DNA from: Phycisphaerae bacterium
GTDB lineage: Bacteria > Planctomycetota > Phycisphaerae > UBA1845 > PWPN01
Assembly (NCBI GenBank): GCA_012729395.1
Contig: JAAYDF010000186.1
Span: 1 to 34,231, forward strand
DNA: 34,231 nt
Direction of reading: 5' to 3'
Under the pieces are notes generated by a model. It made no database searches. It was not told the origin of the DNA and saw only the letters and a program-made list of their open reading frames with translations. The translations under genes were made by a program, and so were the position numbers. Positions 8,521-16,352 of this stretch are shown here, in pieces (position 1 is the first letter of the stretch; every line of letters begins with the position of its first letter).

Positions 8521-8557
8521 GGATCACATCGGCAACCCGCCGATGTGATCCTGTTTT
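8521..8557 (+). terminator. Rho-independent terminator, 13-bp stem
   Basis: GGATCACATCGGC at 8521-8533 pairs perfectly with 8539-8551 around an AACCC loop, and TGTTTT follows on the plus strand. This suits termination of the PEP-CTERM transcript before the convergent cinA gene (ends 8600). On the minus strand the T-run would precede the stem, so it is less suited to terminate cinA. Confidence 0.72.
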
Positions 8558-8599
8558 ATGGAGAGGGTTCATGTCCTCCTCGGCTGGGCAGGGCTCGCG

Positions 8600-9847
8600 T
8601 CAATTCGCACCCAGCAGACGCAGTCGGAGCCGGTTGAGCGCGGTCCGGCAGGCACGCTCGCGGATCTCGTCACGGGCCAGGAACTCGCCGAAACGATGCT
8701 CGGTCACACGGCAGCCGGCCGTGTCGGCCAGCCCGATGTAGACCAGCCCGACGGGCTTGTGTGCTGTGCCCCCGGTCGGGCCGGCGATGCCCGTGACGCT
8801 CAGGGCGTAATCCGTGCCGGCAAACTGCCGACAAGCCACAGCCATGGCCTCGGCGACCTCGATACTGACCGCTCCGCACTTGGCCAGCACTTCAGTGGGG
8901 ATGCCCAGCAAACGCGTCTTGGCCTCGTTGGCATAGGTGACCAGCCCCTCGCGGAAATACGCGCTGCTGCCGGCGATATCCGTGAGCTCCTTGGCGATCA
9001 GGCCGCCGGTGCAGGACTCCGCCGTGGCCACGGTGCGCCCGGCCGCTTTGAGCAGCTCCGCCACCGCCGCCGCGACGCGATCGTCGTCGCGACCGTAGAT
9101 CAGCGAACCCAGTCGGCCGCGCAGCTCGGCGACCGTCGCCTCCAGCTTGGCCGAAGCATCATCGCGACGATCACCCCAGGCATGAACACGCACACCGATC
9201 ACACCCTGCTTCGCGGTCGTGCCCACGGCCGGGTTACGCCCCCGAGCCATCAAATCGCGAATCACCTCACCGATGTCGGACTCGCCCGCGCCGAAGCAAT
9301 ACAGCGTCGCCGCCAGCATGCACGCCCCGCCGGTGTGGCTCGCCAAGACGGGTCGCACGTCGCGCTCGTACATCACCCACATCTCGCGAGGCACGCCGGG
9401 CATGACGAACACCGTCGCCTCGCCAAGCCGAGCCCGGATCCCCGGAGCCGTGCCACAGGTATTCTCGATCGGCTCGCTGCCGGCAGGGAACAGGGCCTGC
9501 ACACGGTTCGCCTCGGGCATCTCGCGACCGCGGGCATCGAAGAATGCTCGAATCCGCTCCACATACTCCGCCCGCATTTCGAGCCCGACGCCCATCGCTG
9601 CCGCCAAAGCATCGCGCGTCAAATCGTCAGCCGTCGGCCCCAGCCCGCCGGTGACCAACACAAAAGCCGCCTCGCTCGCCGCACGCTCGAATGCCTCCCG
9701 GATCGGGGCCACCTCGTCCGGCACGGTCACGTGCCGCAGCACCCGCACCCCCGCCTCCGCCAGCCGCTGCGACAGCCATGCGCTGTTCGTATCCACCGTC
9801 TGCCCGGTGGTCAGCTCGCTGCCGATACTGATGATGATTGCGTCCAT
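8600..9847 (-). CDS. cinA: CinA family protein (nicotinamide-nucleotide amidase)
   Basis: A 415-residue cytoplasmic CinA of normal length with both domains. The N-terminal MoaB/MogA-like (COG1058) domain shows IISIGSELTTGQ at residues 5-16, VTGGLGPTADD at 65-75 and MPGVPREM. The C-terminal PncC domain starts with AESCTGG at 276-282 (S278 is the likely nucleophile) and has SVTGIAGPTGGT. PncC enzymes deamidate nicotinamide mononucleotide to nicotinic acid mononucleotide in pyridine-nucleotide salvage; the N-terminal domain has ADP-ribose pyrophosphatase activity in studied homologues. The SD is GGAAGGATCC directly before the ATG. It starts 12 bases after aroB ends and is the last gene of the minus-strand operon. 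Confidence 0.96.
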   Translation of the reverse strand: MDAIIISIGSELTTGQTVDTNSAWLSQRLAEAGVRVLRHVTVPDEVAPIREAFERAASEAAFVLVTGGLGPTADDLTRDALAAAMGVGLEMRAEYVERIRAFFDARGREMPEANRVQALFPAGSEPIENTCGTAPGIRARLGEATVFVMPGVPREMWVMYERDVRPVLASHTGGACMLAATLYCFGAGESDIGEVIRDLMARGRNPAVGTTAKQGVIGVRVHAWGDRRDDASAKLEATVAELRGRLGSLIYGRDDDRVAAAVAELLKAAGRTVATAESCTGGLIAKELTDIAGSSAYFREGLVTYANEAKTRLLGIPTEVLAKCGAVSIEVAEAMAVACRQFAGTDYALSVTGIAGPTGGTAHKPVGLVYIGLADTAGCRVTEHRFGEFLARDEIRERACRTALNRLRLRLLGAN

Positions 9848-9859
9848 GGATCCTTCCGA

Positions 9860-10978
9860 TCAGCGGAGCACCCGATCGAGCCCGGCCTCAACCCACGCCA
9901 ATTCGATCCCGCCGTAGAGGCCCGCCCGACCGATCTCGTCGGCGAGCACAAAGCGAAGCTGACCCGCGGCCACCTTCTTGTCCGCGTGCATCAGGGTCAT
10001 CAACTCCTCGCGGGCATCCGCCAGAGGCGCATCCACCGGCAAGCCGGTCCGCTCGACCACCGCGGCAATGCGCTGGGCCGAAGCCCGATCGAGCCGACCC
10101 GAGGCCACGCTCATCTCCGCCGCCGCGATCATACCCGTCGCCACCGCCTCACCATGCCGCCACGCTTGACCACGGCGGGCCATCGCCGACTCGATCGCGT
10201 GCCCGATCGTGTGCCCAAAGTTCAACAACGCACGCACCCCGGTCACCTCACGCTCATCCTGGCTGACGATGTCCGCTTTGATCCGCACGTTGCGCTCGAG
10301 TAACTCCGGCAACCGCTCGATCTGCCCGGCCTGGATGGCCTCGGCGTGCCGCTCGTGCCAGTCAAAGAACGCGGCATCACGAATCACCGCATGCTTGATG
10401 CTCTCGGCCAGACCGGCCACGAAGTCCCGCCGGCTCAGCGTGCTCAACACCTCCGGATCCATCAGCACGAAACGCGGCTGGTAGAAGGCCCCGACCATGT
10501 TCTTGCCGCTGGCGTGGTTGACCGCCGTCTTGCCCCCGACGCTCGCGTCAACGTTCGCCTCGACAGTGGTCGAACACTGAGCGAAGGGAATGCCCCGCAG
10601 CCAAGTCGCCGCCACGAACCCCGTCAAATCACCCACCACCCCGCCGCCCAGCGATACCGCCGGGCATGCCCGGTCGATCTTCGCCGCCGCCAGGGCGTCG
10701 TACAGCCTGCTCGCGGTCGCCAGCGACTTGGAACCTTCGCCCGCCTCCACGGTGAATACCGACGGCTCAAAGCCCGCCGCTTTGAGCGACGCGACGGCCC
10801 GGTCGGCATAGAGTGGCCCGACGTTGCTGTCGGTGATAATCATCGCCCGGTGGGCCTTGACGTGCTCGGCCAGCAAAGCACCCAGCGAGTCCAGCCCGCC
10901 CGGCCGAATGATCACCGGGTACGGCCGCGGTTGAACCTCCACCCAGACCACGCGTTCATCAGGATGCGAGTCGCTCAT
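9860..10978 (-). CDS. aroB: 3-dehydroquinate synthase
   Basis: A 372-residue enzyme that converts DAHP to 3-dehydroquinate, the second step of the shikimate pathway, using NAD and a divalent metal. Visible motifs: LGGGVVGDLTGF (NAD loop, residues 110-121), DASVGGKTAVNH (144-155), GLAESIKHA (metal ligand E192), LLNFGHTIGHAIE (H256) and WRHGEAVA (H275). The usual P-T-T-L-L-x-Q-V-D segment here reads S-T-T-V-E-A-N-V-D, a change in a normally well-kept loop, but the metal ligands and catalytic lysine are present. The start at 10978 overlaps the stop of the rhomboid gene as ATGA; a longer frame to 11074 runs inside that gene and is rejected. Confidence 0.95.
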   Translation of the reverse strand: MSDSHPDERVVWVEVQPRPYPVIIRPGGLDSLGALLAEHVKAHRAMIITDSNVGPLYADRAVASLKAAGFEPSVFTVEAGEGSKSLATASRLYDALAAAKIDRACPAVSLGGGVVGDLTGFVAATWLRGIPFAQCSTTVEANVDASVGGKTAVNHASGKNMVGAFYQPRFVLMDPEVLSTLSRRDFVAGLAESIKHAVIRDAAFFDWHERHAEAIQAGQIERLPELLERNVRIKADIVSQDEREVTGVRALLNFGHTIGHAIESAMARRGQAWRHGEAVATGMIAAAEMSVASGRLDRASAQRIAAVVERTGLPVDAPLADAREELMTLMHADKKVAAGQLRFVLADEIGRAGLYGGIELAWVEAGLDRVLR

Positions 10979-12243
10979 GTGGGCTCCTGGCCTTGGGATG
11001 AGTCGGATTCGGCGGCGTTGTTCGGCAACGGCCGGCCCAGGGCAACGCTGGCCACTTGAAGCCAGTGCAAACACTGCTGGCGACGCTTGTCGTCGTTCAG
11101 CCGGCCCAGTACCGCCAGCAGATGCCCCTCCGCCACTTCGTGCTGCTCGAGATCGCGGGCGTAGATGATCCCCAGCAGCAGGCGAACGTGGTCGGCTTCC
11201 GCCGAGCCGGAGTAGTGCCGCAAGTAGCGTTCGTAGGCCGCCGCCGCCTGCGGGATCCGATGCAACGTGTAGAGCTGGTTGGCGACGTCGAGCTGCTGCG
11301 GCCGGGGCAACACGTGTGCCGGGTCCATATCGATCAACCGCTCATACAACTCCGCGGCGCTGTCGCGATCCTGGCGAACCAGGGCCTCGGCGATGCGGGA
11401 CCGTAGGCCGGATACCGGATCGGACACAACCGCCGGTTCGCCCGACTCCGCCAGCCGATCCATCGACACCGGGCGGGCCACCCGTCCGTACCGGGCCCGG
11501 GCCTCGGCCGTCGGGTCGCTCATCGCCGATCTCATCTGTCGCCGCTGAAGCCCACGACGCCACAACGCCACGATGTCGTACTGGTCCCGAGGCAGAATGT
11601 GAACCGCCAATAACCCCGCCGTCGCCGCCAACCCGAACGCGTAGCCCGCCAGGTGGGCGTTGTACGCCACATTGCTTTCGCCGATCATGCCCGGAGCGAG
11701 CATGTTGTCCCACAGGATCAGCTTCGCTCCGATCATCCACATGCTGGGCAACTGGAACGTGCCGATGAAAAACCACCAGTACAGAACCGTGATCTGGCTG
11801 CGGGGAAACAGGGCCAGGTAGGCCGTGGTGACCGCCGCGATCGACCCCGAGGCCCCTACCAGCGAGTGGTTGTAGTACCAGCCGTGGCCCGTCGCCGCGA
11901 ACACGCCGCCCGCCAGGTAGAACAGCAGATAGCACCATTGGCCCATCTTGGCGTTCACCGCGTTACCGAAAACCCAAAGGAACAGCATGTTCCCGCCGAG
12001 GTGAGCGAAGCCCGGAGCGTGCAGAAACTGGTAGGTGATGAACTGGTACAGCCGAGGCGCGGACCCGTCCAGTACACCCAGCTCAAGCCAGCCATTGACG
12101 GTCTGGGCGAGGGCGCTCGGCGCACGCGATCCGCTGCCGACCAGCATGGGCAGCAGGTGAATCGACACGTTCGCCGTAATCAGGCCGTAGTTCACCCACG
12201 GCACGCGGCGAAACGAGGTATCTGTCGAGATCGGAATGAACAT
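10975..12243 (-). CDS. Rhomboid intramembrane protease fused to TPR-like domain
   Basis: A 422-residue polytopic membrane protein. The rhomboid core covers about residues 15-215 with HLGGNMLFLWVFG (H81, N85), the catalytic GASGS (S132) and the partner histidine in AHLAGYAFG (H197); this Ser-His dyad cleaves transmembrane helices of client proteins. A basic linker and a soluble region of about 180 residues follow, with helical repeats (SAAELYERLIDMDP, QAAAAYERYLRHY) that look like TPR units, probably cytoplasmic and for protein contacts. The substrate is unknown. It begins 37 bases after the DUF1844 gene and its stop overlaps the aroB start, so it is in the same operon. GCAGG before the ATG is a fair SD. 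Confidence 0.92.
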   Translation of the reverse strand: MFIPISTDTSFRRVPWVNYGLITANVSIHLLPMLVGSGSRAPSALAQTVNGWLELGVLDGSAPRLYQFITYQFLHAPGFAHLGGNMLFLWVFGNAVNAKMGQWCYLLFYLAGGVFAATGHGWYYNHSLVGASGSIAAVTTAYLALFPRSQITVLYWWFFIGTFQLPSMWMIGAKLILWDNMLAPGMIGESNVAYNAHLAGYAFGLAATAGLLAVHILPRDQYDIVALWRRGLQRRQMRSAMSDPTAEARARYGRVARPVSMDRLAESGEPAVVSDPVSGLRSRIAEALVRQDRDSAAELYERLIDMDPAHVLPRPQQLDVANQLYTLHRIPQAAAAYERYLRHYSGSAEADHVRLLLGIIYARDLEQHEVAEGHLLAVLGRLNDDKRRQQCLHWLQVASVALGRPLPNNAAESDSSQGQEPT

Positions 12244-12280
12244 CGCAGCCTGCGAGAATCGCGACGGAACGAGTGTGTCG

Positions 12281-12697
12281 TTACGCCTGCCCGGCAGGCG
12301 AGGCGCCCGGCGAAGGCGACGTGCCGAGCCCGGCTATCTGGACGAACACCATCCGCAACTCCTGAAGGGCTCCGTCGATCAGCCGCTTCTCCTGCTCGGT
12401 CACGTTGCCGGCCGTCTTCTGCTGCAAGACCTCCAGCAGATCGATGTAGTGCTTGGCCAGCGGAAGTTGCGCCGGGATACGCTGACCCGTTTGGGGATCC
12501 TGCATACCCCCAAGCCCGATCGAGGCCTGGATGATGATCAACTGCACGATCTCCGCGAGGCTCGGTGTCGGCAGGCCCCCTTCCTCCTCCTGCTCCTCGC
12601 GCGCGAGACGGTCCGCCTCCTCTTTCTCCCGCTGGGCCTGGGCCTTCCAGTCGTCGTCCACAATAATCCGGCCCTTGTCGTCCTGGGGCTCCGTCAT
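12281..12697 (-). CDS. DUF1844 family protein
   Basis: A 138-residue soluble protein. The start at 12697 follows GGGAGA; a frame open to 12760 is not used. Residues 1-45 are charged and probably coiled (KAQAQREKEEADRLAREEQ). The DUF1844 core follows: LAEIVQLIIIQASIGLG, PQTGQRIPAQLPLAKHYID, LLEVLQQKTAGNVTEQEKRLI and a final LQELRMVFVQ helix. Function of the family is not established. It is the first gene of the operon with rhomboid, aroB and cinA. The C-terminal tail is short, Ser/Pro/Gly/Ala-rich and probably disordered. Confidence 0.9.
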   Translation of the reverse strand: MTEPQDDKGRIIVDDDWKAQAQREKEEADRLAREEQEEEGGLPTPSLAEIVQLIIIQASIGLGGMQDPQTGQRIPAQLPLAKHYIDLLEVLQQKTAGNVTEQEKRLIDGALQELRMVFVQIAGLGTSPSPGASPAGQA

Positions 12698-12805
12698 GGT
12701 TGTCTCCCATGGGTTTCGCAACAGCGGCCTATCCCGCCGTTTCGCCTGCCGGGGTATCATAACACCCCGGGCGCCGTGTTCCTACCTTGGGTTGAGGAGC
12801 CCGGC

Positions 12806-12824
12806 CGAGATACGTAGTATCTCG
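12806..12824. promoter_or_regulatory. Perfect palindrome CGAGATAC-GTA-GTATCTCG
   Basis: Two 8-base arms around a 3-base centre in the divergent intergenic region, about 45 bases upstream of the probable -10 of the DUF1844 operon. Size and symmetry suit an operator for a dimeric regulator; a short hairpin is the alternative. Confidence 0.4.
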
Positions 12825-12852
12825 ACCACCGATGCCCGATCCTCCGTCGCGG

Positions 12853-12880
12853 CAGAAGTGGGGACAGGCACTTTTCTGCC
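12853..12880. repeat. REP-like hairpin with GGGGACAGGCACTTTT core
   Basis: GCAGAAGTG at 12853-12861 pairs with CACTTTTCTGC at 12870-12880 with a two-base bulge. The core resembles a short intergenic palindromic sequence I recall from many environmental bacterial genomes, sometimes near REP-associated transposases. It is a single isolated copy here, with no transposase in the window. Confidence 0.45.
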
Positions 12881-13057
12881 TTGAGGCCTTGCTGACGCGA
12901 GAGGGGCGATGTGCGGTCAGGTGACGGAGCCGCGAGGAAGGCCCTCACGTTGGCAAGAAAGAGCCAGTCCCCGCGCGGTCCCTCGGTCGGGAATGACACC
13001 CATCCCGCGTGAACGCACAACGCGGGCTAACCCCTGTGGCTTGTTCAGGTTACGCTC

Positions 13058-14872
13058 ATGATGGCCGGCGGCGACAACACGAAACACACGCTTCTTGCCC
13101 ACGGCCGGTGGACCTGGCACCTGGACCCCGCATGGCGGCACCTGCTCGACGGGCCGGCGTGCCCCGATTGGCTGGCCCTTGAGCGCGATGACCGGGCAAC
13201 ACTGGTCAAGCGAAACGATGACCGCGATGTCTGGCGGGTGAACTTGGCCAGCCGGACACTCTACGCCAAGATCAGCCGTCCGGGACAACGGGGGGCTCGG
13301 CTCGCTCAGTGGTGGTTCGGCTCGCCGGCCCGCCGCGAATGGAACGTCGCCCAACAGGCCGCCCGGCACGGCGTCGAGACCATCCGCCCGGTAGCCTGGG
13401 CCGAGGAAGCCATCCGCTCAGACCGCCCCACGAGCATCCTGCTCACCCTGGAAGAAACAGACGCCCACCCACTGGCGGAAAGCTGGCTCGCCCTGGACCC
13501 CGCCGAGCCGGGCGCACGCTCAACCCGCAACGCGATGATCGACGTTGTCGCCCGACTCGTTGCCCATGCACACCAAAGCGGGTTCGAGCATTCCGACCTG
13601 CACGCGGGCAATGTGCTCCTGCAGACGCGGGGCAATACCTTCCGGGCGGTGTTCGTGGATTTGCCGGGCATCCGGACCGGCCAGCGCGTCTCGGACGCCG
13701 GCGTCGTGCGCAATCTCGCCCAACTCAACCAGTGGTTCCAGATCCGCGGAACGCTCACCGATCGCCTGCGGTTCCTCGACCGCTACCTGCATTGGCGCGA
13801 TGCCGTGCAAAGCCAGTGCCCCTTCGGCCGCCGCTTGGGACTCGATCGCCCGGCCCTGCTGCAAGCCCTGGAGCGGGCGACCCACCGCCACGCCGAGGCC
13901 CTCTATGCCAAACGCGACCGCCGGGCGATGCGCGATGGACGGTACTTCACCCGATTGCGTCTGCCGGGCGGGTGGCGGGGGCACGCGTTCCTAACCGCCA
14001 AGCACGAGATCGCCGGCTCGCCCGCCGCCAGCCTGACCCTGAGTAGAACGCAATGGCAAGCCCTGCTTGCCGACCCGCAGCGATGGGTCGAACCCCAAGA
14101 CCGAAGCCGCGTCATCAAGGACTCAGCGTCGGGGATGATCTGCTGGGATTGCCTCGACGCCGGCGACGGCCGGCAACTCAAGGTGGTCTACAAGCGATCA
14201 CGGCCGAGAAACCCGCTCAAACTCCTGCTGCATAGCCTTTGGCGATCGCGACCGATGCTCACCTGGCGACGCGCCAACGCCCTGTTGAACCGGCGAATCC
14301 CCACGGCCCGGCCGCTGGCGGTGCTCGAACGCCGCCGCCTCGGCCTGCTCGCCGACAGCTTCATCATCACCGAGTACCTCGAACACGCCCGCGACCTCGA
14401 CACCGTGCTCACCGTCCTCCTGCGGAACGAGAAGCCCACGCGACAACGCACGGTCAAACGCCAGATCACCACCGCACTCGTCCGCGTGCTGCGCGACCTG
14501 CACGACCGCGGCTTCATCCACCGCGATCTCAAGGCCCCCAACGTGATGGTCCAGTGGAATCCCGCAGGCGAAGAGCCCGCGCGTGTGTTGCTCGTCGACC
14601 TCGACGGCTTGCGGCACAGAGGCTATGCCTCGCCCGCTTGGCAACGGCGGGCCCTGATGCGGCTCAACATCAGCCTTGAGCAGTGCCGGCGAGTCAGCGT
14701 GACCGACCGCCTGCGATTCCTGCAAGCCTACCTCGCCCGCACCGGCCATCCCCAGCCGGAGTGGAAGAGCGTCTGGCGGCAAATCGCCGTCGAGTCCGCC
14801 GACAGCCGCGGCTACTTCGCCCGCCAGCGGCAAAAAACCCTCCGCCGGTTTGAACAATCAGCAAAGGAGTAA
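13058..14872 (+). CDS. Tandem-domain lipopolysaccharide (WaaP/Kdo) kinase-like protein
   Basis: A 604-residue protein with two kinase-fold domains of the WaaP/KdkA/InaA type in one chain. Domain 1: ATP-binding Lys in TLYAKISR (K71), RREW motif (92-95), catalytic HSDLHAGN (178-185) and metal-binding Asp in VFVDLPG (D201). Domain 2: VVYKRSRPRN (K379), HRDLKAPN (488-495), LLVDLDG (D514). Both catalytic segments are followed by the same TDRLRFL...YL stretch (234-244 and near 566-576), supporting an internal duplication. The family phosphorylates lipopolysaccharide core sugars or Kdo at the inner membrane; normal members have one domain of about 230-280 residues. Start 13058 with CAGGT upstream; an adjacent ATG at 13061 is possible. 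Each domain keeps its catalytic residues. Confidence 0.88.
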   Translation: MMAGGDNTKHTLLAHGRWTWHLDPAWRHLLDGPACPDWLALERDDRATLVKRNDDRDVWRVNLASRTLYAKISRPGQRGARLAQWWFGSPARREWNVAQQAARHGVETIRPVAWAEEAIRSDRPTSILLTLEETDAHPLAESWLALDPAEPGARSTRNAMIDVVARLVAHAHQSGFEHSDLHAGNVLLQTRGNTFRAVFVDLPGIRTGQRVSDAGVVRNLAQLNQWFQIRGTLTDRLRFLDRYLHWRDAVQSQCPFGRRLGLDRPALLQALERATHRHAEALYAKRDRRAMRDGRYFTRLRLPGGWRGHAFLTAKHEIAGSPAASLTLSRTQWQALLADPQRWVEPQDRSRVIKDSASGMICWDCLDAGDGRQLKVVYKRSRPRNPLKLLLHSLWRSRPMLTWRRANALLNRRIPTARPLAVLERRRLGLLADSFIITEYLEHARDLDTVLTVLLRNEKPTRQRTVKRQITTALVRVLRDLHDRGFIHRDLKAPNVMVQWNPAGEEPARVLLVDLDGLRHRGYASPAWQRRALMRLNISLEQCRRVSVTDRLRFLQAYLARTGHPQPEWKSVWRQIAVESADSRGYFARQRQKTLRRFEQSAKE

Positions 14873-14963
14873 CTTAACCCTACCGATGCGGGCCAACGAA
14901 CCGCAGGCTTCCGCTCACGCGCTGCTTGTCCGCCAAGCGACCGTTGATCACGGCCATGGAATA

Positions 14964-15878
14964 CTACGGCCGCTGCTGTCCTCGCTGGGCCGCATGAGCA
15001 GACCCGCCTGGTGAGTCAGCCTCGGTGAGCCACCAGCTGGCAATGGGTCGCTGCGCGTCCGTGAGGCAGTCGGCCTGCTCCAACGCCCCCCACAAATCAG
15101 CGATGGCCTTCCGTAAACCCGTCCGCCGATCGAACACGCAATTGGGCTTCGACTCCAGCACAGCGCGTAGCGAGCGATCATGATCCGTCAGCATCGTACC
15201 AAGGAACGCCGCCCGGCCCTTGGCCAATGCTTGGATACTTCGAGCGGCCGTACTCCACATCTGCGATTCTACCTCATCGACATCCGTGCCAAGCAGCATC
15301 AGATTGCACGGGTTCTCGGGCGAGGCTTGCTTCAATGCCGTCACCGCTCCGCGAAACGCCGCGTAGCTGAACCGATCCTGCCTCCAGCGGGCATGGATCT
15401 CGGCAATCGCGAATCCGACATGGGCTTTCTCCATGGCCACGGCCCTTCTGAGGCGCTTCCCATAGTCCGCGAGGCGACCATCCCGAGCATCACGCCGCTC
15501 AGCGCGATCCTTCCGCAATCGCTCGTTCTCCTTCCCAATATCTTCGCGGCGGCCTTTCTCGCCACCGGATATGTAGAGGGCATTCCGGATCTGCCTCTTC
15601 CGCTCGCGAGCCGATTGCTCTCTTCTCTTGACGGACTGTTCGGCACTTTCGCGAAGTTGCGCCGCCGATCGCCGAAGGGACTCCTGCACCGGCCCATACA
15701 ACTCCCTGGCTTGCCGTCGGGTTTCCTGTAACTCCCGCTTGTATATCGCCTCCTGCTCAGTCAGTAAGGGGCAATTCGTATATTGTTCCGCTATCTCGGC
15801 GGCAGGTTGACTGGTGGGCGTCGCCTCGGCCGAGCCCACAGCGACGCAGAGTGCCAGAAGATGGCTGATGATGAACAT
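14964..15878 (-). CDS. Secreted coiled-coil hypothetical protein
   Basis: A 304-residue protein, not recognised. AAGGAAG precedes the ATG. Residues 1-19 form a signal peptide (MFIISHLLALCVAVGSAEA). Residues 40-150 are highly charged and helical, rich in Arg, Glu, Gln and Lys (ELQETRRQARELYG, LRESAEQSVKRREQSARERK), and should form a long coiled coil. The second half is mixed helical with Cys residues in NPCNLMLLG, PNCVFDRR and ADCLTD that could pair in the periplasm. The last residues are low-complexity. No enzymatic motif is seen. It stands alone, convergent with the tandem kinase gene (91-base gap). Confidence 0.72.
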   Translation of the reverse strand: MFIISHLLALCVAVGSAEATPTSQPAAEIAEQYTNCPLLTEQEAIYKRELQETRRQARELYGPVQESLRRSAAQLRESAEQSVKRREQSARERKRQIRNALYISGGEKGRREDIGKENERLRKDRAERRDARDGRLADYGKRLRRAVAMEKAHVGFAIAEIHARWRQDRFSYAAFRGAVTALKQASPENPCNLMLLGTDVDEVESQMWSTAARSIQALAKGRAAFLGTMLTDHDRSLRAVLESKPNCVFDRRTGLRKAIADLWGALEQADCLTDAQRPIASWWLTEADSPGGSAHAAQRGQQRP

Positions 15879-16352
15879 CGTTGCTTCCTTGGTGAGCGAG
15901 TCATGCTCCGCCTTCGTACTGATGAAGCCGGAACAACAGCCTGCAACCAGTGTACTCGCCAGGGATCGACCCGCAAGAGTCTATCTCTCGCTGGTGACCG
16001 TCAGTCGCCGCCCACGTCATCGGCGTCCTCAGGAAGGAGCATCGTTCGCATCACTGACGAAGACAGCCATACCTTCTGTGACCACCCAATACCCTACCCC
16101 CACGTTGTAACCGGAGCCTACGAAGTTGGATCTCTTTCTTGAAAACGGCACACGGAGAAACCGCCGCTGATCGACGCCAGGGACAAGCCACTGCCGACGC
16201 TCGGCACGCGCGGACTCAAGATCAGGGCACGTTCCGCTAACGACAGAAACCTGTGCCACGCTTGATCGGACGACACAGCTCCGCTAAGCTTTAATGGTTT
16301 GCGGTTCGCCTGGGTCGATTTGGACGTAACTCATTTTCATGAAGGGCATTAT
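15879..16352. other. Intergenic region with no recognised gene
   Basis: This 474-base gap between divergent genes is less GC-biased than its neighbours. A minus-strand open frame from a GTG at 16259 to 16029 (76 codons, containing GSGYNVGVGYWVVTEGMAVFV) has a protein-like hydrophobic end but no SD and no recognised family; it could be a decayed gene end. TTGATC at 16262-16267 and TAAGCT at 16285-16290 (17-base spacer) may be a weak transketolase promoter. Nothing else is seen. Confidence 0.35.

Larger units (their letters stand above)
12698..13057. promoter_or_regulatory. Divergent intergenic region (DUF1844 operon / tandem kinase)
   Basis: A 360-base gap with no credible gene. On the minus strand TATGAT (plus 12756-12761) is a likely -10 for the DUF1844 operon with a leader of about 55 bases; no clear -35 is seen. 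A perfect palindrome and a REP-like hairpin are listed separately. Nothing clear is seen from about 12885 to 13057, where a promoter for the kinase gene would be expected. Confidence 0.4.

Noticed and set aside
8558-10303. Long plus-strand open frame antisense to cinA and aroB
   Set aside because: It overlaps two well-identified genes on the other strand; its length follows from high GC at third codon positions.
10979-11074. Longer N terminus for AroB
   Set aside because: It would lie inside the rhomboid gene; the ATGA overlap and family length support the start at 10978.
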